Assembly: GCF_002994745.2 (NCBI RefSeq)
Contig: NC_037093.1
Coordinates: 17,867,555-17,931,554, forward strand
From: Rosa chinensis
Taxonomy: Eukaryota; Streptophyta; Magnoliopsida; Rosales; Rosaceae
DNA length: 64,000 bases
Direction of reading: 5' to 3'
Below the pieces are notes generated by a model. That model was not told the DNA's origin. It saw only the letters and a program-made list of their open reading frames with translations, and did not search any database. Positions 12,087 to 24,185 of the stretch are shown piece by piece (position 1 is the first letter of the stretch; every line of letters starts with the position of its first letter). The position numbers and the translations under genes are program-made.

Positions 12087-12351
12087 TTGACATTATTTAA
12101 TAGCCTATGAAGTTTTTCCAATCTTATAGATTTTGGACAAGTTAAATTTTCTTATTTAGATATTGCTATTAAGTAAGGATAAATCAAGAAATTGGTGGTC
12201 TGTTTTATGATCCATTTTCACTGAATAGAGATTGTTTTCATGTTCTTTAGTGGAAGTTCTAAATTTCCTTGGTTTAGTGGGAGTACTTTCTTTCTTACTG
12301 ACCTATAGTTCTTCCTTTAGCAACTGTTTTTGTTAAGTTGCCGATTATCTT
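12083..12351. repeat. Inverted repeat C, right arm
   Basis: Reverse complement of 10558-10825. Confidence 0.9.
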
Positions 12352-13147
12352 GAAAGTGCATTCCCAGATTTATTGGATTAAGTTTTTCCATGGACTTGAG
12401 TTTTTATGCCAGAAGGTTTTGGTTATTATCCACAGATTATGAATATTCAAAGTCTTTTCTTTGTTCATGTTGTCTTTGAATTTTTAAGGCAACGTTAAGG
12501 TTAGAACTCTCTGATGAGATAATTCATAATCTCAGCTAGAGCTATTAACTTCTTCTGATTGATGATTTTCTTGTTGAGATTTGGTTTGGGATATCTGCTC
12601 TATGATGAAGTTTTCTACCAAGGATTTCATGATTAAAATTCCATGGTATTATGTTTATTTCTTGCTGCAGCAGTGTTGTTTTCGGCTAAAGCATTATGTG
12701 CTTTGAAATATAAATAGCTATTTGATTTTAGTTGTTCTCGTATTGCAGAGGCAACATATGGAATCTATCAAGATGGTAAGGAACACATACAGCTGAGTTT
12801 CATTGGAAACTTGTGTTTCCTTGAGGTTTTATCATTCAAAACCATTAAGAGGACCAAGTACAAGGCATAAAGTTTTGATACATGGAGGAGCCTTTGTACA
12901 TTACGGATATATCTTTTGTTTGGTAACTCATGTAGATTATAGTTGCAACATTAGTAGTTATGAAGGTCTTGTGTTCTGTTGAACATAAAGCTCCTCCTTG
13001 GCTCTATGTTGTGGTTGTTCTTTGACAGAGTTTTGAATTAGATTTTAAAAGATCATGATTCTCTTGTGCGCACTAAAGAATTGATTACTATATCTGATCA
13101 CAATGGTATTCTTGTTGAGTAAACTTATGATAGTCCAAGTGGGAGAA

Positions 13148-13633
13148 TGTAAGACTAAAATGGACTTTATCATTAGTTTACATCGAGTCATCAACAACTT
13201 ACCAATTTACGCAGAATAAGTAATTGGAGAATCTTGAGACTTTAATCCGATATTTTATTTATGGTGTATCCACGTAAATTATGGAGAAATCTAATATGAC
13301 ATGGTTATTAAGTTAACCTAAAATGATATGCAATTACAATAGAGATTTGGACTTGAATTGTTTCCTTTATGGGAGGTTACAGAATATCCAATTCTCTATA
13401 TAAAGCTTGGGTCCCTGCACTCTCTCATATGCTCTCGGTAATACAGTCTCTTGCCCCAAACAAAGAATACCAAATATTGAGATGCAGTGCAGAAGACTTA
13501 GGCTTGGATTGAGTGACCATTCAGTTTAAAGGTTCATGATCCATTTCTAATTTATTTCTTGTTCTTATTTTTATACAATTGTATCTGTATTCCTTGTGAA
13601 GCGATTTAATAGTTTTTTCTGTTTAAGTTTACA
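13148..13633 (+). repeat. 3' LTR of LARD-like element
   Basis: 486 bp, preceded by the purine-rich primer GTGGGAGAA (13139-13147) and followed by target duplication AATAT (13634-13638). Confidence 0.93.
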
Positions 13634-14361
13634 AATATCACCCCTAGAACAACGAGAACGAGCCACTTGACAACCATGAATATACGACTCAAGAGCTTCC
13701 TCCAAACATTACTCTTCTTATCCTTCCCAAGCTTCTCTTGTTCAATGCGACATTTGGAAAACATTTCTTTCTGCTTCTCAAGCAAACAATGAGCTTTTTC
13801 GACCAACTTTTCACCAGAGTGGTCATTGACATTAGACGCCATAATGTTACTCAATATATTGGAAATCATCTTGGCCTCCTCGCTTCCTGGTCTATGTTTA
13901 CTCCCCAAGCTGCTACACTGTTCAATCGCATGTTCGATATGTGAATGGCTCCGACGAGCCGAGTCTAGAAACTTTTCCAATTCAGTAAAGAAGTCCAGCA
14001 GCTCCAGGCTGCTGCTCAAGTATTCCATCACCACAAGCTTATAGCTATCGTCCTTCATATCAATCATCTTACTCTTGAAATCCAAGATCGCGTCAGCAGT
14101 TTTTTGCCCTAAATCAGACATACTTGTCAGCACATTCTCCAAAACATCCAGGGAAAGACCTCCATCCTCCTTAAGTTTGGTAATGAGCTTATTGGTACTG
14201 GTTTCGAGGCTGGCATCATCGAAGGACAGCAACTTTGCATCATTCATGCAGTCCTCCTGATTTGCTGTCTGATACCCTACACGTTGCAGTAAAACGTTCT
14301 TGCATGCCCACAAAACACTAGTTAGTTGCATTGGGATACTTTTTGCTTTCGTTTCCTTCAT
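13634..14361 (-). pseudogene. UPF0496 (At14a-like) pseudogene, N-terminal piece
   Basis: Minus-strand ATG at 14361 (MKETKAKSIPMQLT) aligns with the start of the intact gene at 50210; the open frame extends 17 codons further upstream, but copy B supports this Met. It encodes about 240 residues: the helical head (YKLVVMEYLSSSLELLDFF, TELEKFLDSARRSHSHIEHAIEQ), a charged linker (LLEKQKEMFSKCRIEQEKLGKD) and the start of a hydrophobic helix (WLVLVVLGVIFV). It is then cut off by the LARD-like element. Similarity to copy B is high throughout and no stop occurs before the break, so this half was probably functional until the insertion. Read-through into the LTR would add only a few residues. Confidence 0.87.
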
Positions 14362-15276
14362 TGCCAGAGAAACTCTTAAGTTGAATCTGTTTTTCTGAAA
14401 TAGGAAGAGCAAATCTGAAGTTAATTTATTGTCATTTCAAATGGTCACTAACTCACTAAGTGCATGTAATAGGAACCTAATACCTAGAAAATTAGATTCT
14501 ATACTAAAACCCAAGGGGGAAATCATTGTTCATTCCGCAAAAGGACAAACGAAATAAATAGTGCACTGATCCTTCTACCCCTCTCCTGCTGCTTTTACGG
14601 AATTATCCCTCCAGCTATTCAATTTTTGTGACACCGACAGGTTTCGGCGTGGCAGAGTGAGAGGGGCAGAGTGAGAGATACACACGAAGGGAGTAGCGGA
14701 AGAAGTTTCAATCTTCTTTCATGTTGCAAGATCAGCACGATCCAATAAATTGGTTGAATTGATTCCTCTACTAATTATAGTAAGGTATGCTAATTATATA
14801 TAACCGTTTTTTGTTTTGGTTGGATGTTTCAGTTCCTGTTTTCTTTCTCAGTTTTTTCCAGCTATGTTGATTATGGGATAGAGCCACTTGAAATTGGGTT
14901 TGTCACTGCTTTCCTCAGATCTAGAATCACCAATATGTACATAGTTATGTAAAAACTTAGTTAATGTTCTTAAACTTTGTTGCGACTCAATTTCAATTCA
15001 AGCATTGCGTTTGTAAATTGTGAGTTGTAGAATATGCAATTGATCTACTTCGAGTTGGGAATCATAAACTTATTTTCTTTCTGACAATTGGTACCGCACT
15101 TACTATTGAAACACGATTCATAGTAGAAAGAACAAATTTCAAATTTTAAAGAATAGTTTTTGCAGGATTTAGTAGTATAGGGATTTCATTGGGCTAATGA
15201 GTTTCGTCTCATGTCTTGATATTAATTGTTGTTTTTTTTTTGCAGTATAGCAACTTTGGCTGAACACTTATTGTCT
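14362..15276. other. Upstream flank of the UPF0496 pseudogene (copy A)
   Basis: No gene. It matches 50211-51028 and 51896-51960 of copy B and probably holds the former promoter and 5'UTR. In both copies the minus-strand sequence before the ATG contains CTATTTCAG near 14400 / 50245, a possible 3' splice site of a leader intron. Confidence 0.6.
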
Positions 15277-15465
15277 ATGATGCACGGAAACGCTAAATTC
15301 CCTTCGTTTCCCGTATCGATCCGGGAAACGGGTACGAAACGCGTATTCGGATTTGGATACGGTTTGGAAACGCGTATCCTGATTTGGATACGCAAATAAA
15401 TAGGAAACGTGGGGTAATACTGACTTTTTACTCTGAAAAAAAAAAAAAAAAAAGCGTAATACAAA

Positions 15466-15690
15466 CTGACCCAGATCGAAGAAAGAGAGAGAGAAGGAAA
15501 CGAAGCTGAGAAAGAGAGAGAGAGAGAGAGACGAGCTGACCCAGATCGAAGAAAGTGAGAGAGAAGGAAACGAAGCTCAGATCGAAGAAAGAGAGAGAGA
15601 AGGAAACGAAGCTGAGAAAGAGAGAGAGACGAGCTGACCCAGATCGAAGAAAGAGAGAGAGACGAGGAGAAGCTGACCCAGATCGAGGAG
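15466..15690. repeat. GA-rich tandem repeat array
   Basis: Units of the form CTGACCCAGATCGAAGAAAG plus a GAGAGA run and GGAAACGAAGCT recur four to five times with variable GA tract length. The open frames over it (15428-15814 minus, 15555-16022 plus) are low-complexity and not gene-like. Confidence 0.8.
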
Positions 15691-15854
15691 GACCCAATCT
15701 ATTCTGGATTTCTGGTCTTCTGCTCATTCTTTCCCACCTCCTCCTCAGAGAAGAGAAAAGACTGGATCTTTGTCTCCCCAACAACATCAGAAACCTCTCC
15801 TCCCCCTCTCCCATCTTTCTTTTGTTTATGTTTCATATTATTTTTCTTCTAATT

Positions 15855-15880
15855 ATATATATATATATATATATATATTT
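15855..15880. repeat. (TA)n microsatellite
   Basis: About 13 TA dinucleotides within the MULE-like element. Confidence 0.9.
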
Positions 15881-16471
15881 AATTGGCGTTTCCTTTACGT
15901 ACCCATATCCTATTATATTTAAGATTTGCCGTTTCCACGTATCCGATCGTATCGTATCCGGGTACTCGTACCCGTATCGGTGCTTCTTAGCTTATTGTCT
16001 GAGTTTTCATATTTGTACATAAAGAACCTGGTATGATTAGCTCTTTCATTTCAATGGATGAATCGTCGCAATAGAATATGATTAGTTATAATTTACTAGT
16101 TGAACACGATTAGTACAAATTTGAGGGAAAAAACCAAGCAATCCCCATTGCATCCGCGGGGAGGTACTTGTAACGTACTATAGATAAACAATACATAAGC
16201 CAAAGCCTTATAGTAAAATTTAATGAAATTTTCATTGTTGACGGACAATTCAAAAAATAAATAACTATACACAACTCGTCAACTGACAAATTAAAATAGT
16301 AAATACAATGATTTAGAGATATTGTGAAATCTGACCTCTAACCAAGAAGAAGACCTTTGGAGCTTTGGATCGAGCTGAAGAGCAAGTGATCAAAGAGATA
16401 GCTTTCTTCATTCATGTATGAGTATGAAGCACAACTCCTGGGCTTCTTATATAGTAGTGGTCCGAGGTTCT

Positions 16472-17452
16472 TTTTTGATGGAAAATAGGTCAGCCCATTC
16501 ATTAATATTCAGCAAGCAGTACAAAAACGAAACACCCCTATGGGGTCGACAGAAAGAATCGTTCCTTAGAACCTCCTGAAATCCTATCCTAGAAGAATAA
16601 AACCCCAAAAAATCCCGAGTACACCCACCTTTTAGGAAGTCCACGCACCTTTATTCTAACAAAAACCAAGAAACCTCGAAGCAGACATAAAATTGGTTTC
16701 AACTAAGGCACTGGTTTTTGCGACCAAAACAGAAATTAAACAGTACTATGGGCCATAGAGACCCAATTCATCCAGCCCCATAGCATAAGGGTAATCCAGC
16801 CCACAGACCTGATCAAGGCCCATGCAACCCATCCACTCCAAATGCAGGCCCAAAGAGTAGGGTAAACCAAAGCCCTAACCCAATGAGCCCACACATATCT
16901 TTCCAGCCACGATCCATCAGTCACGCCGCCGCCGCCGCCGCAGACACTCGCCGTCCGAGCCGCCGTTCCAGCAGCCGCAACAGTTCCTTGGCCTGAATCC
17001 GATCCAGATCTAGCATAGCCCCCGGGATCACTCACCACACCCTCAGAGAGTGCTCGATCACAGCCCTCCATCACTTCCAAACTGTCCCCGATCGGATCTG
17101 AACCCAGATATCCTCGACCCCAGCCAACAACCAGTCCCCATCCGACCTCGCCCAGAGCGAACAGCCCAGCGCCGCTTGACGCCGATGAGAGACCATCTCG
17201 AGTCTTCGCAGCCCATCGGACCACCATCATGGGACACTGACGAAACCATTCGCCATCGCCGCCAAGTAGAGTGGAAGAAAAAGGCAAGCCGCCTCCCTTC
17301 CAGCCCTAAGGAACCGAGCCACTGCGTGGCCGGAAAACCTCCCTGCCGAGAGTCAATAGATTTGCAGTACCGCCGCCTCCAATCAAGGCAGTTTGCTGCC
17401 TTAGGTTTTACCTCTCTGGAGAGAGAGAGAGCATCACGTCAATTAAAAGACT
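16472..17452 (-). mobile_element. Non-coding LINE-mobilised retroelement
   Basis: A 981-bp insertion flanked by the 15-bp duplication GTGGTCCGAGGTTCT (16457-16471, 17453-17467); copy B retains the single site near 52405-52418. The left end is a poly-T run (TTTTTTGATGG), i.e. a poly-A tail on the minus strand, preceded there by AATATTAATGAATGGG. The sequence is GC-rich with many GGCCCA words and CCG repeats but no convincing EN, RT or ORF1 motif; the 183-aa minus frame looks compositional. Long variable target duplications plus a 3' A-tract indicate target-primed reverse transcription by a LINE. Confidence 0.75.
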
Positions 17453-18311
17453 GTGGTCCGAGGTTCTGATTAATAGTTTATTGGAAATACTCACCAGCCT
17501 CCAATGCTAAAGGAATGAATGAGCTGTTAATTAAGGTTTCACAATATAAAAAGTACAGAACTTGAAAATAATGAACTTGCCGAGGAAGGTAATAGAGAAA
17601 GCACAAGGCAAAAAAGGAACAATTAAAGCAGCAGTTCTTTCACCTAGGGTATTGATACTTTCTCCACCTAGGCACCTACAAAGTCATGTCCTCCTCCTCT
17701 TTGATGTAGGATGAGAATGGGTCCGGTTTAGTCGGAAAACCATAAAAGCAAAAAGCGGCGTAGAATCAAGAAGAGTGATTGGAAAATAGGTAACTCACGC
17801 GTAATGAGATTATTAGCCGCTGGAATATTCAAGAAGATTTGGTTTTGGACCTTTCGGGTTACTCTTACAAAAAGTCAGGTTTTGATTGTGAATCAGATTT
17901 GGTCAACTTTTGGCCAGAATGTCAATTTGAGACGCACGATACATTTCCAGAATGAGAACGACGAGATGTTCAAGACTCACTTTAGTGAGCCCTATTAGAT
18001 TTAGGCCAAAATATATCGTCTTAATTATCCGATTCGGGATTTAATATTTTTAGGCTAGTTTTACATTTGTTTTAGAATTCTTTTATTTTAGGTTTTTAGT
18101 TTCCTTTTAAATTTGGATTCTTTGGGATTTCTTGTTAGATTATAATTTTAGGTCTTGGATGCCTATATAAGCACCATCATGTTTTGTATTAAAATCAGTT
18201 TATCATATCAAATTTATTAAAATCTAGAGATTTTTCTCTATTTCTCTGGTGGACTCCAGAACTATGTCTTTTAGCGTTTATCGCTTGAAAACCCTGTTAC
18301 TTCCGACTGCG

Positions 18312-21300
18312 TGTTAGGTCCATAATTACCTAGTAATTATTCTCCTAATCTTGCACTTTTGCTTAACCTTTGTGTTTATTTATATATATTTATTATGTTT
18401 TCCTTATCATGCTAGGAAATGATGGAGAAGCATGGAAATGTACTAAAAACTCAACTTTAGCATATTTTCCTACTCCGGCTAGGAGAAACCGAGCTAGGCA
18501 AGGAAGGAGGAGCGGCAGACTGACCAAAAGAACTTCAAATGAGTTGAAACTTTCCAGATCTATTCTAGACATCCTAAGGATCATTTCTTATGAAGAGTGA
18601 AAGAGCTAGTTCGAAGTGGAAGGCCTTCATACGATCGGCACAAATTTCTGACTAAAAGACGAAAACTGCAAAACAGGACCTGTACTGATTTCGGCAGAAT
18701 TTCCGGCCAAACCACAGCGAACTAAGCTCTGAAATTTTACCTGGATGATCTACACTCATGGAGGAACATTTGTTATGCAGAAGTCAAAGGACAATTCTGA
18801 ACTTTTTGTGGAGATTCAATTGAAGGAAGAAAGGAGAAGAAAGTGCGCAAACGGACAAAAATGGGTCAACGGTGGTCAACGCCGGATTCCGGACATTTCA
18901 GGCCGAGTTGGCCAGCCGAGAACATGTGTGGAGGACAGGAAAGAGCTGATTAGGGTTAGAGACTTTAGGTCTAGGTTATTTTGAAATTCAAAAGTTGAAA
19001 GATGACAAGTGGTCCAATTCTTACACCTTACACCTTTGTCTCCCATTTATTACCTTGTTCCCCTACACAATGACCTTCTACCCTTAATTTTTCTTCTCCA
19101 CCAAAATATCTATGGGCTTTCTAGGTCATTTATATGTGGAGTTAAAAACTAGATCCACATTTTGTGCTTACACATTTGTCAATCACATCTAGCCATTCAT
19201 TCCTTAATTTTGATCTCCACCCTTGATTTGAATTGCCTTGGCCTTTAAATAGCCCTTCCTCTCTCCCCAAAACCGTGTTCACCCTTCTACTCTTTCATTT
19301 TGCAACACCAAAATCTCTCTTTTCTTTAGTTCTAGCATAGTTTCTCTCTACTTAATTTTGAGTTCTAGTTCATAGTTGCTTAAGTTTGTGTGAGAAATAG
19401 GTGTGTAGGCACTTGGGTTTCACCAAAACCGAAGTTACTACACACTTTAAATCAATCACAACACTTGCTTCCACATATCCAAGCCTTTGTTCTTGATTGT
19501 TCTTGAGTTTTGTGGATGTGTATGGTGTTTTGGGTTGTAAAAACCGAAAATCCCATACCTTGAAGCAATTCTCTCATCATTTTACATCTAGAGAGCTAGG
19601 TGGGATCTTTGACATCATGGTTTGACTCCACCAAGAGTCAAACCCGTGGGTAGTTCTTCTTTTTCCCTTCCTTCTCTCTTTAATTTGATGTTTATGGCTT
19701 GTATTTGTAATAATATGTGTTGCGAGTAGTTGGATTTGAGGCTAGGGCTAGCCCTAGCCAAACTTATGTGCAAATAATGTAAATTTCCATGTGTTTTGAT
19801 GTACGTTTATGCATATTTTGAATCTATGGGCTTCTAAACTTTAATGCTTACTAAATGTGTTTGCTAGCTTAGGCACCTAAAAAGCATGTTTAGGAAACTA
19901 ATGAATCGGAAACTTGAACTTGACCACTTCTTGAATCCATGAGCATGAGTAGCCTTTAGGTGGTGGCTTAATGATTCCTACGGGAATTGTTAAGTTGCTT
20001 GAATTTCTTACTTTAAACTTAATGCATAAACCGTGAGTTTAATTGCTCTAAGGGGGTGTTAGGCTTGCGGTTTATAGTCCACTTGTGTTTTAATGAAGTA
20101 TAAATGGGACTAAGGTTGTGTAATTTAACTTAGCTTTACCAAAGTTTGTCAAGTTGCATGATTAGTTGGTTTCTTGGTAGCTTCACCAAAGCACTAAGGG
20201 GAAATTTGTCAAAGCATGTTATTACATCAAGTATTGGTTACATTTTGTGCATAAGTAAGGTTAGGTGTGATGTGGTGACCCGAGAGAGGGGTCCCACAGC
20301 GCCGCGACCCCGAGCCAATGAGAAACCGTCATGTCGCGAATGACATCCCGATAACTCATCAACCCGAAATCGCAAGGCCTTTTGGGTTTAGACTGTTGGT
20401 TCACAAAACACTTTCTTGGACAAATCACTCTAGCAACCGAACAATATATTTTCGAAAGCAGAGTTTAAAGTGAGCTAAAGGATTTGGGCTTACTATAGGA
20501 GCCCAAGTTGGAAAATAACAAATCACTAAGTAAATACAAGTATGAGAGACGCGCCCCAGGGTAACGGGTCTCCCGAAATTTTGTAAATAAGTGAGTAGAA
20601 AACAAATAGTTAAATAAGAAGTAAATAAATAAGTTACTTCAAAATCCGATAAGGGACCAAAACCCTCTTTTAACAAAGTCAAAGAGAAATGCGCCAAGCC
20701 TGGCCATGTGCCTCCTCCATACGCTCCCCGACCACATACTCGAAACCTGCACACTGTTGTAGGGGTGAGCTTTCGTCCTCGCATGCCCAATAGGGGCCGA
20801 CCCAACCATGCTAGGTTTGAAAGATAATATACTTGAAAATATTTACTACATAATATTGTGCACGTTTATCGAAAATACTTTAAAAAGAGGCAACCACAAA
20901 CATTTATTCACTTTTATAAAATATATGCAGCATGCTTCACACAACTTGGAGCTCCGAGATACTTACCTGCCGACTAAACTAAAATAAATTGGTGACCGAC
21001 CTGGTTCGTCATCATTCGAGAACCAGCCAACTACTCTGTAGTCCTTGTAACTACAAGTAGCGAAAGTGTCCATTTCCTGGCCCTGAGTCTCCTATGACTG
21101 GTTCACTGTCTGTACTCACTCTTCCTTGACAAACATAGGAGCACGGCCCCCTCCGGAGGTTCATGGTTATCGACACCGTGGGATCCCTAGGAATCTACGC
21201 GTCTAGGTCCCATTCACTTTCAGGTCACAAGTACAAACATACAATGGGTACAGTATCTCAACATACAAGTCTAGCCTCGGTTTTCGCAATAAGCAATTAT

Positions 21301-24185
21301 CAGTTATGGAAACACGGATATCACGAGGCATCGACTAATGAACAACCAAAAACGTACTTGCAGGCAACATACTATATTATACTATAGCATTCCACATATA
21401 GAAAATCCTCTAACAAGGAAGGGACAGCTCACCCTACCTGGAATTGGAGTGCTCGCCCAATCTTAGCTTCGTTTCCGACTTTCGATACTTCATCCAATTT
21501 CATGTGCACACACTCGAGTCCTTTAACAAAAATCATACCGATAAGTAACTAATTCATAACTCACTTTAAAATTCACCAAATAACCCATGATCGATAATTA
21601 TTAGAAACCATTCCCGAACAATTCACTTAGAATAGTAAGCTCATTCGGGATATGGTGATCATACTTCTTTCGATGAGATAGTTCGGGTTAAATATTTGAT
21701 GTCATTGTCTAGCATTCCTTTCTTAAGCAACAAATACACTTACCATTCCCAAATAATCCAAGGGATGTAACATTTGAATTACTTAGGACATGGTGATTAT
21801 ACTTAGCACTTTGACCAAAATTCGTTTAGCATTTCTACTTTAAGAAAACAAATGACAATTACCATATCCGTACGATTTCACCTCCCAAAATCATTTCGGG
21901 ATATGGTAACATTAGAATACTTCGAGTTTCTAACCTTGTTTCATGAACCTCAATTGAATATACAAAATCCATTATTTTCATTATCGATTGTTCCTTAACC
22001 TTGTTCACAACATAACTCATTTTTCATTAACGGTCCATTCTCATTTATCAATTTCTTTCTATGTCGCATCACATAGTAATTCTATTGAATTTACTATGGA
22101 CAACCGATACACATTTTAAATCATCCCTACACAACCATTCTTTTAACATCACTTCTGTCAAGCATGTAATACAAAAACCCATTCAAGACTTAAGGCTTTA
22201 ACAATCGACTAAACATCAAGCTTGCAGACCGGAAACAACTCAAATTACCATCCTTCACTACAAGATGTGATTGTCCTACAAACACCAGCAATCAACTACA
22301 AGGAAGTTTCCCAAAATTTCTCCAACAATTCCAACTCACCTTGTGATCAAATTAGATGAAAGTCTGCACTCTTACGGAGAACACAGCAAGCCCAAGCCGG
22401 TGTAGCTAACTAATTCCCCAATTCTGTATTCAGCACAACTAAGCCTCAGTCCATAGTCTAATACCAAAAAAAATCAAAAGACAAACCAGAAAAGTCGTCG
22501 TAGAGAACCTCGGTGAAGGCCGAGTGCACCCAAACACAGCTTCTCCAGAAACTTGATCGAACTCGCAGATTATGTACACCAGCATGTGCAGTATGAATAA
22601 TGGACTACCTTTCACATGCCACTCAAGCTAGAAGCACCGGAGAAGTTCCGGACTCGAAGAACACGGCGGAGCCGTGGCTACCCAAAACTCAAATCCGTCA
22701 AAATCGATCGAATGGAAGAACTAATTACACAGACTTGAAGAGCATAACGAGATGAGTGATTTCCCTACCACTTAAAGCTCAGACGATGGCCGGAGTCGCC
22801 GGAAATTGCAGAACTCGCCGGAGGAGACACCAAGCTTCCAGTCATCGATTCTCCGTCGACGATCGATGCATGGACGATCAGAGGCCACAAGGAGGTAGGC
22901 GACCATGAGACGAAGAGAATGGTACCCTGTGTCGTCGTGGGGTGGCCGGAGATCGAAGAAAGTAGAGGATTAATGGTGTCGCGACTGGGGTGGTCGCGTG
23001 CGGAGGCTAGAGTTGATGCATGATGATGCTGGGCTCGGGTTTTGGTCAGTTTTGGTTGTTGAATCGGTTGGTGGTGGCGGTGAGTGGAGAAAGTGGTCAG
23101 GAGTAGCCCTTTCCGGCTAGGCATGGTGGCGTGAACAGTGGTGGTTGCATGCGGTAGCTGGAGGTGGTGCTTGCCGGTGATTCTTGTTGCGTTTAGGTCG
23201 GAATTTGTTCCTGGTTCGATTGGTGGTGGTGGTGACTAGAGGTGGTGGCCGGAAATGGTGGTCTCCGGTGATGGCAGAGAGAAGGAGAGAGAGTGCGAGA
23301 TGTCGGGGGAGAAAGAGAGAGGGAGACGCGGACGTGAGGGAGAAAGGAAGGAAAATGAGGTTAGGTTTTTCACAATTTCCTATTTATACTAATGTGAGCG
23401 AAATACCCATTTTGCCCTTGCGATGAATTACGAAACCCTCCTAGCTAATTGCTTTGGGTTTGAGGCTCGTAACTTTTCTTTTATTTGTTTTTCGTTGGAA
23501 ACTTCCTAAGTTAATTCTCGACTTCGTACTAGACCCAAACTTGATTTTGTAAAAACTCAAAATCCAAAACTTTGTTGCAACTCAAGTTATCGTCTTCGAA
23601 ACTTCAACAAACGGTCGCCTCACTAAACTTCTATAACTTTCTAGGCCCAAATGAAGGAATCTTGGCCCAAACTTATTTCGAATAGCCCAATTGGTAGTCT
23701 TGACACCAAATTAATCTCCAAAGTCACTTCCTTCACTTAAATCACCTTGCGGAAAAAATCTTATTGGTGAGAAATTACCTTCTAAAAATTAAATAAAATT
23801 TTCGGGGGCTCACATGTGATGCCTAAGTCTCTACTCCTCTCATTGATTTAGTCTCCATACTTTTATTAGCTTAGTTTATTTTATTTATTTTATGCAACTT
23901 AGTTTATCTTAAAACTAAAATCAACCAAGCCTTTTACTACCATAATTGTAATACCATCCTTGCAATCTTTAGCTTCCAAAGGGCTAAGGTTGTGAACTTG
24001 TAAAAAGTTAGATTGCATGTTTTTCTAGGCTTTTGCGGGAATCTAGCTAGGTTTGAGTTTCCCCCAATCCTTTGGGTACGACACTCTTCACTTCTCTATA
24101 TTAAAACTTGACCTCCTACACTTGGGAGTAGGGAACATCATACACAAATTTTCACACAGTTTCATACTCAATGATGTCTCCAACA
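18312..24185 (+). mobile_element. Second-level LTR element nested in the outer solo LTR
   Basis: Begins TGTTAGGTCC and ends TCTCCAACA, flanked by CTGCG (18307-18311, 24186-24190). Removing the inner insertion and one 5-bp target copy (3549 bp) leaves about 2.3 kb with no coding domain. I found no second copy of its start, so it is either a long solo LTR or a non-coding element. CTTTAAATAG followed by a CT-rich stretch near 19249-19275 resembles a plus-strand LTR promoter. The 3' part has TTTCCCCCAATCCTTTGGGT, a style seen in the R-U5 end of some Ty3/gypsy LTRs; that class is an inference. Confidence 0.7.
20271..23814 (-). mobile_element. Third-level long solo LTR (3.5 kb)
   Basis: The plus strand reads TGTGGTGACCCG...GGGGGCTCACA, flanked by TGTGA (20266-20270, 23815-23819). 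On the minus strand it starts TGTGAGCCCCCGAAAATTTT, a common opening of long plant LTRs, and has AGTATAAATAGG (about 23380-23393) followed by a CT-rich leader, so transcription would run on the minus strand. The 119-aa frame at 22765-23124 lies in that leader and has no recognised domain. There is no repeat of either end within the element, so a solo LTR is the simplest reading. Confidence 0.72.

Larger units (their letters stand above)
5703..13633 (+). mobile_element. Large non-coding LTR retrotransposon derivative (LARD-like)
   Basis: Two 486-bp LTRs (5703-6188, 13148-13633), TGTAAGAC...GTTTACA, appear identical by eye. The 5-bp duplication AATAT at 5698-5702 and 13634-13638 is perfect, and copy B shows the uninterrupted gene at the same point. 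PBS TGGTATCAGAGC is at 6191-6202 and purine-rich GTGGGAGAA lies just before the 3' LTR. The 6.96-kb interior has no ORF with a recognisable gag, protease, integrase or RT motif; its longest ORFs are about 70-115 codons and show no family signature. It must therefore be mobilised in trans. The interior is scrambled by inverted and direct repeats (listed separately). Orientation is set by PBS and PPT. LTR identity implies a very recent insertion. Confidence 0.93.
15277..15990. mobile_element. MULE-like non-autonomous DNA element
   Basis: A 714-bp insertion flanked by the perfect 10-bp duplication CTTATTGTCT (15267-15276, 15991-16000); copy B has this site once and empty. The ends are imperfect inverted repeats: TGATGCACGGAAACG on the left, and AGAAGCACCGATACGGG reading in from the right. 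Both subterminal zones are dense in short GGAAACG / GTATCCG / GGGTACG words in both orientations. The interior is a GA-rich repeat array and a TA run. No transposase ORF. Duplication length and subterminal structure fit Mutator-like elements. Confidence 0.75.

Noticed and set aside
12750..12775. Exon-like piece bounded by TTGCAG and GTAAGG inside the LARD-like element, suggesting a captured host exon
   Set aside because: Too short to identify; AG...GT pairs are expected by chance in 7 kb of AT-rich sequence.
15428..16022. Frames of 128 and 155 aa on opposite strands
   Set aside because: Both are translations of the GA/CT repeat array in the MULE-like element; no domain or codon signal.
16736..17469. 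183-aa and 139-aa frames in GC-rich sequence
   Set aside because: They sit in a LINE-mobilised non-coding element; opposite-strand frames of similar length and no recognised domain.
22765..23426. 119-aa minus frame with a plausible upstream TATA
   Set aside because: Located in the CT-rich region just after the predicted LTR promoter of 20271-23814; no domain, and better explained as an LTR leader.
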